Shown here: one piece after another, positions 1-6,713 of the stretch
How positions within the stretch are numbered: the stretch's first letter is position 1
Layout: every line of letters begins with the position of its first letter
Assembly: GCA_937996725.1 (NCBI GenBank)
Contig: CALKUR010000007.1
Span: forward strand, 1 to 10,370
Source: an uncultured Dechloromonas sp.
Lineage (GTDB): Bacteria; Pseudomonadota; Gammaproteobacteria; Burkholderiales; Rhodocyclaceae
Length of the DNA stretch: 10,370 nt
Direction: 5' to 3'
Position numbers and translations under genes: made by a program
The notes under the pieces: generated by a model
What the model saw: only the letters and a program-made list of their open reading frames with translations
The model's database searches: none
What the model was told of the DNA's origin: nothing

Positions 1-20
1 ACACGACGCTCTTCCGATCT
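1..20 (+). other. Illumina TruSeq read-1 adapter remnant (artefact)
   Basis: These 20 bases are identical, from memory, to the last 20 bases of the Illumina TruSeq universal/read-1 adapter, ending in the well-known GCTCTTCCGATCT. They sit exactly at the end of the window, and the reading frame of the glycosyltransferase gene beside them becomes meaningful from base 22. This is untrimmed library adapter, not genomic sequence. It marks the true end of the assembled contig and cuts the neighbouring gene. Confidence 0.96.
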
Positions 21-21
21 C

Positions 22-555
22 AACTTTGTCGAGCGGTTTGTAATAGCTGAGATCGATGCCGGTGCGCACTGAGGTCATGCAGTTCAAATCATACCCATTC
101 ACTTGATTGAGCGTGTTGCGCAGTGCCTCACCGGTGGTGACCACATGGGTAGTGGCCGTTTGATACAGCCAACGCGTACTGGCTTTGGTGTTGACGGGCG
201 ACGATACATGGCGCGTACGAACCAACGGCGGCATGCCACGGAGTGTGGCGCAGTTAGCGGCAACGAGCCAGCTATCGGTGGAGCTGTGGGTATTGATCAC
301 ATCGAATTCTTGCCCATGCTGCTTCAGGTAGCGGCGCATCGCCATAAACCCTTTGAAGTTTTTACGGCCGATGGGCAAGGTTACGGTGGGGATACCACGC
401 TTGATGGCGGCGGGCGCGATCTGCGCCTCCGGCGGCGTGACGAGCAAGACTTTATGGCCACGCGCAATCATCCCGGCGGCCTCGGTGAGGATACGAATCT
501 CTTGTCCGCCCCAACCGGTGGAAGACTCTGTGTGCAGAACTGATAATTGCTTCAT
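22..555 (-). CDS. Glycosyltransferase, GT4 family, N-terminal half (3' truncated at contig end)
   Basis: The 178 visible residues form the N-terminal nucleotide-fold domain of a GT4 (GT-B fold) glycosyltransferase. They begin MKQLSVLHTESSTGWGGQE; the glycine-rich loop WGGQE (residues 15-19) is the acceptor-side loop typical of the family. Next come an alternating Rossmann-like region (RGHKVLLVTPP, then IKRGIPTVTLPI) and the strand DVINTHSS (about 86-93). The visible part ends with SVRTGIDLSYYKP (about 162-174), the family's interdomain linker, usually written as (V/I)xxGID...F.P. The C-terminal donor-binding domain with the EX7E motif, probably another 180-200 residues, is missing because adapter sequence replaces it. 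The ATG lies 3 nt after the stop of the GT25 gene and has only a weak Shine-Dalgarno, so translation is probably coupled. Donor and acceptor sugars cannot be predicted. A cytosolic-face LPS-core or O-chain transferase is the natural reading from context. Confidence 0.88.
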
Positions 556-558
556 GAT

Positions 559-1356
559 TTAGCGGAGATCCCAATTCTGCTTGTGTTGTTTTTTAATGCC
601 AGCCAGTAGCTTATATATCTGGTAAAAAAACTTTTCGTAGAGATAGAAGCGCAGGTAATAGCCAAACCTTTTCAATCCGGCGGGTTGAAACACATGGTCG
701 ATTGCGCCACGATCTGTTTCTAGATTGGATTCTTTAGAGAATTCAGAATGGCCCACGATGTAAGGGTTTAAACCAAAGATCTGAATTTGGCCTGTTTCAA
801 CAATGCGCGTCCAGGCATCAATGGGATAGCGGATCGGGGTAAAGAATTCCACCAGTTCCTTGGCTGCGGATTGATTGATGAGGTAGCCATGAGCGCAGCA
901 AGCATCGACCACCTGATGCAGGCCATGCTGACGATCTACTCGACCATGCACCGGCTTCTTGTAACGCATCAAATGGGTTAACAAATAGACCGTTGGTTGC
1001 TGTGCTTGAGCAATACTTTCTGCCAATGGTTTGATCAGATGACCAAAATCGGCATTAAGGCGCGCATCATCTTCAAGAACCAATGCGGCGGGGAGCCCCC
1101 TTGATACGACCTCGTGGTAGATCGACACATGACTGAGGGCACAACCGATTTCTCCCCGACTCAAGGGCCGGCGCTGTATCGCGCGCGCGCCAGCTTCATC
1201 ATAAACCTTGGCGGTCTGCTCTAGCGTCAGCGCTTTGCCATCGACTGCCGTAACTATCTCAAATGGCACGCCTGCCGCCGCAAGCTGCTGAGCCATGAAC
1301 GCCTTGCGCTCAGTTTGAGACGCCAGGTTGATCACAAATGTCATAAAGCTTTTCAT
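559..1356 (-). CDS. Glycosyltransferase family 25 (LPS biosynthesis type)
   Basis: This 265-residue protein has the full layout of the GT25 / LPS glycosyltransferase family (LgtB/Lex2B-like beta-galactosyltransferases are its known members). It starts with FVINLASQTERKAFM (7-21), the usual 'v.NL..r.eR...' opening, followed by VPFEIVTAVDGKAL (30-43). SRGEIGCALSHVSIY (66-80) holds the conserved GC..SH block, and ALVLEDDARL (91-100) carries the acidic metal/donor motif LEDD (94-97). Further on are GYLINQSAAKEL and YPIDAW, also family signatures. A Shine-Dalgarno AAGGGA (1367-1362) sits 5 nt before the ATG and overlaps the TAA stop of asnB. A second Met at residue 5 is possible but worse placed. 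Family members add a sugar (often galactose or another hexose) to LPS core or O-chain; which one is unknown here. The 3' part of the gene is A+T-rich compared with its neighbours. Confidence 0.92.
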   Translation of the reverse strand: MKSFMTFVINLASQTERKAFMAQQLAAAGVPFEIVTAVDGKALTLEQTAKVYDEAGARAIQRRPLSRGEIGCALSHVSIYHEVVSRGLPAALVLEDDARLNADFGHLIKPLAESIAQAQQPTVYLLTHLMRYKKPVHGRVDRQHGLHQVVDACCAHGYLINQSAAKELVEFFTPIRYPIDAWTRIVETGQIQIFGLNPYIVGHSEFSKESNLETDRGAIDHVFQPAGLKRFGYYLRFYLYEKFFYQIYKLLAGIKKQHKQNWDLR

Positions 1357-1361
1357 GACAT

Positions 1362-1367
1362 TCCCTT
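1362..1367 (-). promoter_or_regulatory. Ribosome binding site of the GT25 gene overlapping the asnB stop
   Basis: AAGGGA on the minus strand, 5 nt before the ATG at 1356. Two of its bases belong to the asnB TAA stop codon (1368-1366). This supports the chosen start and suggests translational coupling of asnB and the GT25 gene. Confidence 0.7.
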
Positions 1368-3231
1368 AGATTCGAAAATCAGGCGCATAGCGACGGAACC
1401 AGAGTTCGAGCACCATCAGCGACCAGAGGCGGCCGCCATGCGGCTGCTTAGGTGTTGCTTGCTCACGTTGGAGTTTGTCTAGGAAGCCCTTACGGAAAAT
1501 GTTACGGCCGGCTAGGCCGCCTTGGCCCAACATATCCGTTAACGAGGTCTTGAGACCACCGGCCAACCATTCGTGCAGCGGCATCACGAAGCCCTGCTTA
1601 CCGCGATAGACGATGTCGTGCGGCAGATAACGTTCGGCGACTTTCTTGAGCAGGTATTTGGTGTCGCGGCCATGCAGCTTCATATTGGCCGGCAGACGCG
1701 CCGCAAACTCGACGAGCTTATGATCGAGATAGGGTACCCGCGCTTCTAGTGAATAGGCCATCGTGGCCCGATCCACCTTGGTGAGCAGATCGTCCGGCAA
1801 CCACAGCTTCTGGTCGATAGTGAGCAGCTTGTCGAGATAACCCGTGGCCTGGCAATTGGCGTAGGCCTCTTCAGCCAGCATTTCGAGCGGCACCGAGGTT
1901 TGTTGCGTGAGGGCCGAGTTAAGAATGTTCTTATGGAGTTCGCGGTCGAATTGATTCGGGATGGTGGTGTATCGACGACTCAGCGGTCGCGCAGCTGCTT
2001 TGATCAGGCGATCTTTACGCAAGGTGGCGGGCAACAGCGGGTAAATCAGCGGCAAGGGCGACAGCGGGTGCCCCAGACGTGCGGCCAGTTTGGCCTCTTT
2101 CAGGCGGCTAGCGTAATTGCTGTAACCGGCGAAAACTTCGTCGGCACCTTCACCGCTCAACGCCACCGTGACATGCTGCCGCGTGAGGCGCGAGAGCAAC
2201 ATAGTGGGTAATGCCGCCTGATCACCAAAGGGTTCATCGTAGATGTCGACCCATTGATCAAAGGCAGAGATCACATCGTCTGGCTGCACCATGAGCGGGT
2301 GGTGCTCCGCGCCGATATGTTGCGCTACCCGTGCCGCGTATTCGTGTTCGCTGTGACTGGTGTTGCCAACAAAGCCCAGGTTAAAGATTTTGGGTTGGCT
2401 TTGGCCGGAAGCTTTCATCAAGGCTGCGACCAGCGAGGAATCAATACCGCCACTCACAAACGCACCCAGCGGCACATCGGCAACTAGCATCGAGGAGACA
2501 GAGCGCTTGAGTTCGGCTTCCAGCTGATCGGTCAGCTCGGCTTCGCTGGCCGTCCACTTGGGTTCATAGTTCGGGTTCCAATAAGTCCACTCGCGTGTCT
2601 GACCATGTTGCACGCGCAGCGCCCGCGCCGGTTGCAGCTTACGGATCTGCTTAAAGATCGTGAAGGGTGCCGGAATGTACTGGCATTCCAGGTAGAGCTG
2701 CAACGCATCCAGGTCGATGTCACGGCTGACGCCAGGATGGGCGAGGATTGCTTTCAGCTCGGACGCAAACAGAATGCGCTGATCATCCTGATAAATATTG
2801 AGCGGTTTAATGCCGAGCGGATCCCGCGCTAACAGCAGCGATTCGGATTTCTTATCCCAGAAGGCAAAGGCGAACATGCCCTCAAGACGCGGCAGCGCAT
2901 CATCGCCCCAGGCGATGAGCGCCTGGAGCAACACTTCTGTATCACCATTGGTACGAAATTGCACGCCCATACCTTGTAGTTCGGCACGCAGAGTTTTGAA
3001 GTTGTAGAGTTCGCCGTTGTAGGCCAGCGCATAGCGCCCGCAGGCACTCAGCATGGGCTGTTGGCTGGCGGCAAGATCGATCACGGCCAAGCGGCGGTGG
3101 CCCAAGGCGATGGGGCCGTCGAGGTGATAGCCCGCCGCATCTGGCCCGCGATGTGCCAGCGTGGTGGTCATGCACTCCAGCGTGGCCTGGTCCGCCGGTT
3201 GTTTATCCAGCCAGCCGACGAAGCCGCACAT
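1366..3231 (-). CDS. asnB: Asparagine synthase (glutamine-hydrolysing)-like amidotransferase
   Basis: The 621 residues match AsnB architecture throughout. The N-terminal glutaminase (Ntn hydrolase) domain begins MCGFVGW, with Cys2 as nucleophile after Met removal; it continues with HRGPD (27-31), YNGELYN (71-77), NGDTEV (95-100) and the domain end around FASELKAI (155-162). The synthetase domain carries the ATP-pyrophosphatase P-loop FVSGGIDSS (258-266), YDEPFGDQAALPT (331-343), ALSGEGADEVFAGY (357-370) and the LLTKVDRATMAYSLEARVPYLD block (about 482-503). All expected catalytic elements appear intact. A strong Shine-Dalgarno GGAGG lies at 3245-3241 inside the end of msbA, 9 nt before the ATG, and the stop and start overlap as TAATG. 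It could make free asparagine from aspartate. Its place between msbA and glycosyltransferases suggests instead that it amidates a carboxylated sugar or other glycan group, as proposed for AsnB-like proteins in O-antigen and exopolysaccharide loci. The function call is confident at family level only. Confidence 0.93.
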   Translation of the reverse strand: MCGFVGWLDKQPADQATLECMTTTLAHRGPDAAGYHLDGPIALGHRRLAVIDLAASQQPMLSACGRYALAYNGELYNFKTLRAELQGMGVQFRTNGDTEVLLQALIAWGDDALPRLEGMFAFAFWDKKSESLLLARDPLGIKPLNIYQDDQRILFASELKAILAHPGVSRDIDLDALQLYLECQYIPAPFTIFKQIRKLQPARALRVQHGQTREWTYWNPNYEPKWTASEAELTDQLEAELKRSVSSMLVADVPLGAFVSGGIDSSLVAALMKASGQSQPKIFNLGFVGNTSHSEHEYAARVAQHIGAEHHPLMVQPDDVISAFDQWVDIYDEPFGDQAALPTMLLSRLTRQHVTVALSGEGADEVFAGYSNYASRLKEAKLAARLGHPLSPLPLIYPLLPATLRKDRLIKAAARPLSRRYTTIPNQFDRELHKNILNSALTQQTSVPLEMLAEEAYANCQATGYLDKLLTIDQKLWLPDDLLTKVDRATMAYSLEARVPYLDHKLVEFAARLPANMKLHGRDTKYLLKKVAERYLPHDIVYRGKQGFVMPLHEWLAGGLKTSLTDMLGQGGLAGRNIFRKGFLDKLQREQATPKQPHGGRLWSLMVLELWFRRYAPDFRI

Positions 3232-4997
3232 TAGGCGTTGCCTCCGGCTGGCTGGCTGTCTCCTTGAACCTGATGCAGGTAGGCATAAATGCCGTTACGC
3301 GCAAGCAGTTCGGCGTGCGTGCCAATCTCGGCGATACGCCCTTCTTTGAGCACCACGATGCGATCCGCTTTTTCAATGGTGCTTAGGCGGTGCGCAATGA
3401 CAAAGCTGGTGCGGCCCACCATCAGTTCATCCAGCGCTGCCTGGACGTGACGTTCGGATTCATTATCGAGCGCCGAGGTGGCTTCATCCAGGATAAGAAT
3501 TGGCGCGTTTTTAAGTACCGCACGGGCGATGGCAATGCGCTGACGTTGCCCACCGGAGAGGCGCATGCCACCCTCGCCCACCAAGGTGTTGAAACCTGCG
3601 GGAAGCGTTTCAATAAACTCCAGCGCATGTGCTGCTTTGGCCGCAGCGTGAATCTCGTCCTGGCTTAACTGGCGCGTAGCACCAAAGGCAATGTTGTTGG
3701 CGATGGTGTCGTTAAAGAGCAGCACTTCCTGGGTGACCAAAGCCATCTGGCGGCGCAAGCTGTTCAAGTGGATGCTATCGATGGGGTGGCCGTCAATGCG
3801 GATTTCGCCGCCGGTGACGTGCAAGAAGTTCGGCAACAGATTGGCAAAGGTGCTCTTGCCGCCGCCCGAAGGACCGACCAGCGCAATCTGCTCGCCAGGC
3901 TTAACGACCAGACTTACTTGCGTCAGCGCATCACGTTCCGCCTCTGGGTAACGATAAGTGACGTTGTCAAAGACGATTTCACCGCGTACGTTGTCAAGCG
4001 TGACGGAGCCCGTGTCGCGCTCAGCTGGCTCATCCAACAACGAGAAAATGTGCTCGGCGGCGGCCAAACCACGTTGAATCGGCGCGTTGAGATCCGAAAG
4101 CCGCTTGAGCGGCGCATTCAACATCAGCGTCGCCGTGATGAACGATGCAAATCCGCCAATGGTGGTCATGCCCTGTGCCGACTGCAACATAGCCACGGCA
4201 ATGATGATGGCCACAGCCAATGCCGACGATAGCTGTGTGATCGGTGTACCCAGTGCCGCGGCTACGGTGGTGCGCATGTAGATGCCGCGCAGGTAGTTGG
4301 CGACGCCTTCGAAGCGCGCCACTTCTTGTTGCTCGCCCCCGTAGACTTTGATGACTTTCTGGTTGGAGATGGCTTCCTGAATCGCCGTCGTCATCATGAC
4401 CATGTTGTCGTGCTCCTGGTGCACGAGGTTTCGCAAGCGCTTGCTCAGTTTGCGCACAGAAATCACTAGCACAGGCACAACGGTGACCGAGATGAGCATG
4501 AGTTGCCAGTTGAGATAGAGCAGCCAGGCCAACAGGCCAATGACAGTGACACCATCCTTGATAAAGGTCGTGATGACGTTAGTGCTGGCCGAGGCCACAC
4601 CGTTCACATCGTTGGTGATGCGGTTGATGGTTTTGGCGGAAGGATGCTGCTGGAAATAGCTGGTCGGCAAATTGACGAGGCGCGCAAACATTTCCAGACG
4701 GATCTGGTAAATAACCTTATTCTGAATCCAGGCCATGATGTAAGTGGCACCGAAGCCGAGCAAACCGCGTAAGAAGAAAATGCCCACCACGCCGAACGGC
4801 AACCAGAGCAAAGGGCTTTCTTCGCCGAACTTGAAGCCGTCGTCCAGCATGGGCTTCATCAGGGCGGGGAGCAACGGCTCCGTCGCCGCCGACAGCGCCG
4901 CTAAAAACATCGCCACGGCAAGCGCCTTGTAATACGGGCGCGCATAGCGCATCAGGCGGCGATACAGCACAAGTGTTTCGGGGTTAACCAGTCGCAT
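3231..4997 (-). CDS. msbA: Lipid A export ABC transporter, permease/ATPase MsbA
   Basis: This 588-residue half-transporter fuses a membrane domain to an ATPase, the normal form and length (about 580) for MsbA. Hydrophobic segments are visible near residues 24-45, 67-90, 147-165, 167-183, 253-275 and 279-295, giving six helices. The nucleotide-binding domain follows with Walker A GPSGGGKS (375-382), Q-loop Gln423 in VTQEVLLFND, the signature LSGGQRQR (480-487), Walker B ILILDE (500-505) with catalytic Glu505, D-loop SALD, and the switch histidine His536 in AHRLS. All ATPase residues are present. It would act as a homodimer in the inner membrane, flipping lipid A-core to the periplasmic leaflet. 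The common msbA-lpxK pairing is not seen; an asnB-like gene overlaps its stop by one base. The ATG at 4997 has a weak Shine-Dalgarno. A related exporter of another lipid-linked glycan cannot be fully excluded. Confidence 0.94.
   Translation of the reverse strand: MRLVNPETLVLYRRLMRYARPYYKALAVAMFLAALSAATEPLLPALMKPMLDDGFKFGEESPLLWLPFGVVGIFFLRGLLGFGATYIMAWIQNKVIYQIRLEMFARLVNLPTSYFQQHPSAKTINRITNDVNGVASASTNVITTFIKDGVTVIGLLAWLLYLNWQLMLISVTVVPVLVISVRKLSKRLRNLVHQEHDNMVMMTTAIQEAISNQKVIKVYGGEQQEVARFEGVANYLRGIYMRTTVAAALGTPITQLSSALAVAIIIAVAMLQSAQGMTTIGGFASFITATLMLNAPLKRLSDLNAPIQRGLAAAEHIFSLLDEPAERDTGSVTLDNVRGEIVFDNVTYRYPEAERDALTQVSLVVKPGEQIALVGPSGGGKSTFANLLPNFLHVTGGEIRIDGHPIDSIHLNSLRRQMALVTQEVLLFNDTIANNIAFGATRQLSQDEIHAAAKAAHALEFIETLPAGFNTLVGEGGMRLSGGQRQRIAIARAVLKNAPILILDEATSALDNESERHVQAALDELMVGRTSFVIAHRLSTIEKADRIVVLKEGRIAEIGTHAELLARNGIYAYLHQVQGDSQPAGGNA
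3241..3245 (-). promoter_or_regulatory. Ribosome binding site of asnB inside msbA
   Basis: A perfect GGAGG on the minus strand, 9 nt before the asnB ATG, embedded in the last codons of msbA. Together with the TAATG stop/start overlap at 3233-3229 it fixes the asnB start and indicates both independent initiation and stop-restart coupling. Confidence 0.75.
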
Positions 4998-5013
4998 CCG
5001 TTTATCCGGCCAG

Positions 5014-5032
5014 GTCTGGGAAAACCCCAGAC
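5014..5032 (-). other. Hairpin in the msbA leader
   Basis: GTCTGGG (5014-5020) and CCCAGAC (5026-5032) form a perfect 7-bp inverted repeat with a 5-nt loop. It lies between the stop of the WaaG-like gene and the msbA ATG, ending 17 nt before that ATG. No run of T follows the stem on either strand, so it is not a standard Rho-independent terminator. It could be an RNA stem that protects or attenuates the downstream message, or a DNA-binding palindrome. Only the inverted repeat itself is certain. Confidence 0.55.
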
Positions 5033-5044
5033 TTACAAGGCGCT

Positions 5045-5072
5045 ATTGTACCTTGAAGCCTTGCCAGATCAG
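5045..5072 (-). promoter_or_regulatory. Weak candidate promoter for msbA
   Basis: On the minus strand TACAAT (5050-5045) matches the -10 consensus in five of six positions. The hexamer CTGATC (5072-5067), 16 nt upstream, matches the -35 consensus in only three of six. If used, transcription would start near 5038 and the leader would contain the 5014-5032 hairpin. This is the only gap in the minus-strand operon large enough for an internal promoter. Confidence 0.3.
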
Positions 5073-5080
5073 GCCACGCG

Positions 5081-6250
5081 CTAGGCAGCCAATTGCGCGT
5101 AAAGCGCTTGCAATTGTTGAGACATGGCGTCCCACGATAGGTGCGCCACACAAGCCCGGGCAGCCTCCTGCGCCGCGCCCGGATGGGTCTGATTTAGTGC
5201 CCCTTCGAGCAAGGTTGCCAAAGCACTGGCCATGGTAGCGGGGTCTTGCGGCGAGACGACGGCACCAGCCAATGGCGAAGCGATGAGTTCGGCAACACCA
5301 CAGGTCGGGCTGGTGAGCGTGGGCAAACCAGAAGCCAACGCTTCCAGCGCCGCATTGGGGCAAGGATCATATTGCGTGGGCAGGGCAAAGACATCGGCTG
5401 CACCGTACCAGGCCGCAACATCGTGCTGGGGGCCCGCAAAAACAACGCGGTCCGCGATCTGGTGGCGCTCAGCCAGGCGTTTATAGCGATCTAGGTGCTT
5501 ATCTGCACCAATGATTGCTATATAAGCACCTGTTCGACGCAGTTCGTTACATTTCATCGCATCCAGCAGCGGGGCGACGCCCTTGCGCTGGTACCCACTA
5601 CCGACGTACAAAATGAGCGGGGCATCCTGCGGGATGGCAAACTCGGATCTGATGCGTTGCCGGTTAGATAATAGATTTTGCTGACTATATCGCTGCAGAT
5701 CGACGCCATTGTAGATAACGTGGATTTTTTCTGGGGTGACGCCATACTCCTGACGAATCTCGTCGGCCACCATACGGGAGTTGCAAATCACGGCGCGTAG
5801 ATTGGCGTGCAGGAACATGGCGCGCTCAGCTTCGACCGTATACACGTGGTACGGATCCAGCGTTTGCCACCAACTGCTGAGCTTGGGCAGTGCGGTTTGG
5901 CGGTGCCGCAACCAGGCGGCGTGAATGCCATCGCCCGCGCGGAAAATATTGCAGCCCGGGATGCGTTCATGCGCCTGCACCAGATCAAACCGACCGCTGC
6001 GGATGATGTCACCGACGGCTTTAGCAAAGGAGCGATCCCGATTCACCCGGCCAAATGGCAAGCGGTTGTAGGCGGGATTGACGATTTCCACGTGCCGTTC
6101 GGACGATGTAGGCGCGGCCTCGTCCCAGGCACGCGTTAGCAGCGTGACATCCACCTGCCCATGCTGCGACAGCGCGGTGAGCGCACCTTCGACAAAACGC
6201 TCGGCACCACCGAAGGGGTTGTAGCGCTGGCGCGCGATGGCCAGTTTCAT
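5081..6250 (-). CDS. Glycosyltransferase, GT4 family, WaaG-like (LPS core)
   Basis: A full-length, 389-residue GT-B enzyme. The N-terminal domain has the loop NPFGGAERFV (11-20) and FDLVQAHERIPGCNIFRAGDG (88-108), which resembles the 'MPG.DVYFAAD' region of WaaG. A WaaG-like YHVYTVEAERAMF (134-146) follows, then the domain linker IYNGVDL (179-185). The C-terminal donor domain has LYVGSGYQRKGV (214-225), comparable to WaaG 'VGSDFGRKGV', and PTQYDPCPNAALEALASGLP (291-310). The last block is the EX7E motif with Asp295 in place of the first Glu, and Glu303. E. coli WaaG adds the first glucose to heptose of the LPS inner core on the cytosolic face; a similar core-hexose role fits the adjacent msbA. 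The sugar specificity is not proven. The ATG lies 6 nt after the lipoprotein stop with no clear Shine-Dalgarno, so coupled translation is likely. Confidence 0.88.
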   Translation of the reverse strand: MKLAIARQRYNPFGGAERFVEGALTALSQHGQVDVTLLTRAWDEAAPTSSERHVEIVNPAYNRLPFGRVNRDRSFAKAVGDIIRSGRFDLVQAHERIPGCNIFRAGDGIHAAWLRHRQTALPKLSSWWQTLDPYHVYTVEAERAMFLHANLRAVICNSRMVADEIRQEYGVTPEKIHVIYNGVDLQRYSQQNLLSNRQRIRSEFAIPQDAPLILYVGSGYQRKGVAPLLDAMKCNELRRTGAYIAIIGADKHLDRYKRLAERHQIADRVVFAGPQHDVAAWYGAADVFALPTQYDPCPNAALEALASGLPTLTSPTCGVAELIASPLAGAVVSPQDPATMASALATLLEGALNQTHPGAAQEAARACVAHLSWDAMSQQLQALYAQLAA

Positions 6251-6256
6251 GCTGGA

Positions 6257-6703
6257 TTAATCGTTACCCGACACTTGAGGAGAGGCCTTCATTACCTCAC
6301 GATAAGCTTTCGGCAAGGCCGGGGCTTTATCCGGCAGCTGGGCGATGATGCACTGGTACGTCTTCATACCGCGTGGGCTCATATCGTTAAAGTAACCGCT
6401 CATATCTGCAATATATTGCTCCGGCGTGATGGTGCCATAGAGCAACATTGAAGCCTGGTCCAGAAAATAGGTTTCAGACCCACCTTCTAAACTATCTTCA
6501 CCATCAGCCATCACCCAGACTTGGTACTCGTTGATGTACATGGAGCCACAGTTTTTAGTGATTCGATCCAGATAAGCATTCAGGTATTTTTCTCTGTCTC
6601 GACTAAACTGAAACATATCCGGGGCGCAGGCGGTGGCGGTGAGCGCGACGACCAGCCCGGCCAGCAGCGACCGGAAAGAAACTTTCAACATTTTGGCTGG
6701 CAT
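6257..6703 (-). CDS. Putative lipoprotein of unknown function heading the LPS operon
   Basis: 148 residues if started at 6703. I do not recognise a family. The start is a positively charged n-region (MPAKMLKVSFR) followed by the hydrophobic stretch SLLAGLVVALTATA, ending in a relaxed lipobox ATAC with lipid-acceptor Cys26; Ala27 at +2 is compatible with outer-membrane sorting. The mature part (about 122 residues) is hydrophilic and rich in Tyr and Met, with two further cysteines (Cys52, Cys118) that could form a disulphide. It has no visible enzyme motif. The start at 6703 is chosen because GGAG (6713-6710) lies 6 nt upstream; the Met at 6691 has no such site, and reading further upstream would run into the dacB signal-peptide region. 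The gene is first in the operon and ends 6 nt before the WaaG-like gene, so a role in LPS assembly, transport or its monitoring is possible but not shown. Confidence 0.8.
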   Translation of the reverse strand: MPAKMLKVSFRSLLAGLVVALTATACAPDMFQFSRDREKYLNAYLDRITKNCGSMYINEYQVWVMADGEDSLEGGSETYFLDQASMLLYGTITPEQYIADMSGYFNDMSPRGMKTYQCIIAQLPDKAPALPKAYREVMKASPQVSGND

Positions 6704-6706
6704 AAT
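6698..6706 (+). promoter_or_regulatory. Candidate extended -10 element for dacB (leaderless transcript possible)
   Basis: TGGCATAAT matches the extended -10 consensus TGnTATAAT with one mismatch. No good -35 is present at the usual distance (the best hexamers match two of six). The -10 ends 7 nt before the A of the dacB ATG, so transcription would begin at or next to the start codon. dacB also lacks an obvious Shine-Dalgarno. The motif overlaps the lipoprotein start codon on the other strand. Confidence 0.3.
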
Positions 6707-6709
6707 CGG

Positions 6710-6713
6710 CTCC
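6710..6713 (-). promoter_or_regulatory. Ribosome binding site of the lipoprotein gene
   Basis: GGAG on the minus strand with a 6-nt spacer to the ATG at 6703. It decides the lipoprotein start. It occupies four of the only ten bases between the two divergent start codons. Confidence 0.65.

Noticed and set aside
103..543. 146-codon plus-strand frame opposite the truncated glycosyltransferase
   Set aside because: The minus-strand frame gives a clear GT4 N-terminal domain. The plus-strand product is low-complexity and not protein-like.
3768..4232. 154-codon plus-strand frame opposite msbA
   Set aside because: It is antisense to the MsbA ATPase and membrane regions, whose motifs are all intact, and is Arg/Gln-rich as expected for a shadow frame.
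5014..5032. The inverted repeat as a Rho-independent terminator
   Set aside because: No T-run follows the stem on either strand, and msbA begins 17 nt downstream on the minus strand.
6633..6713. N-terminal extension of dacB to an ATG at 6633
   Set aside because: It would place 27 polar residues before a clear Sec signal peptide, and it lies antisense to the lipoprotein coding region.
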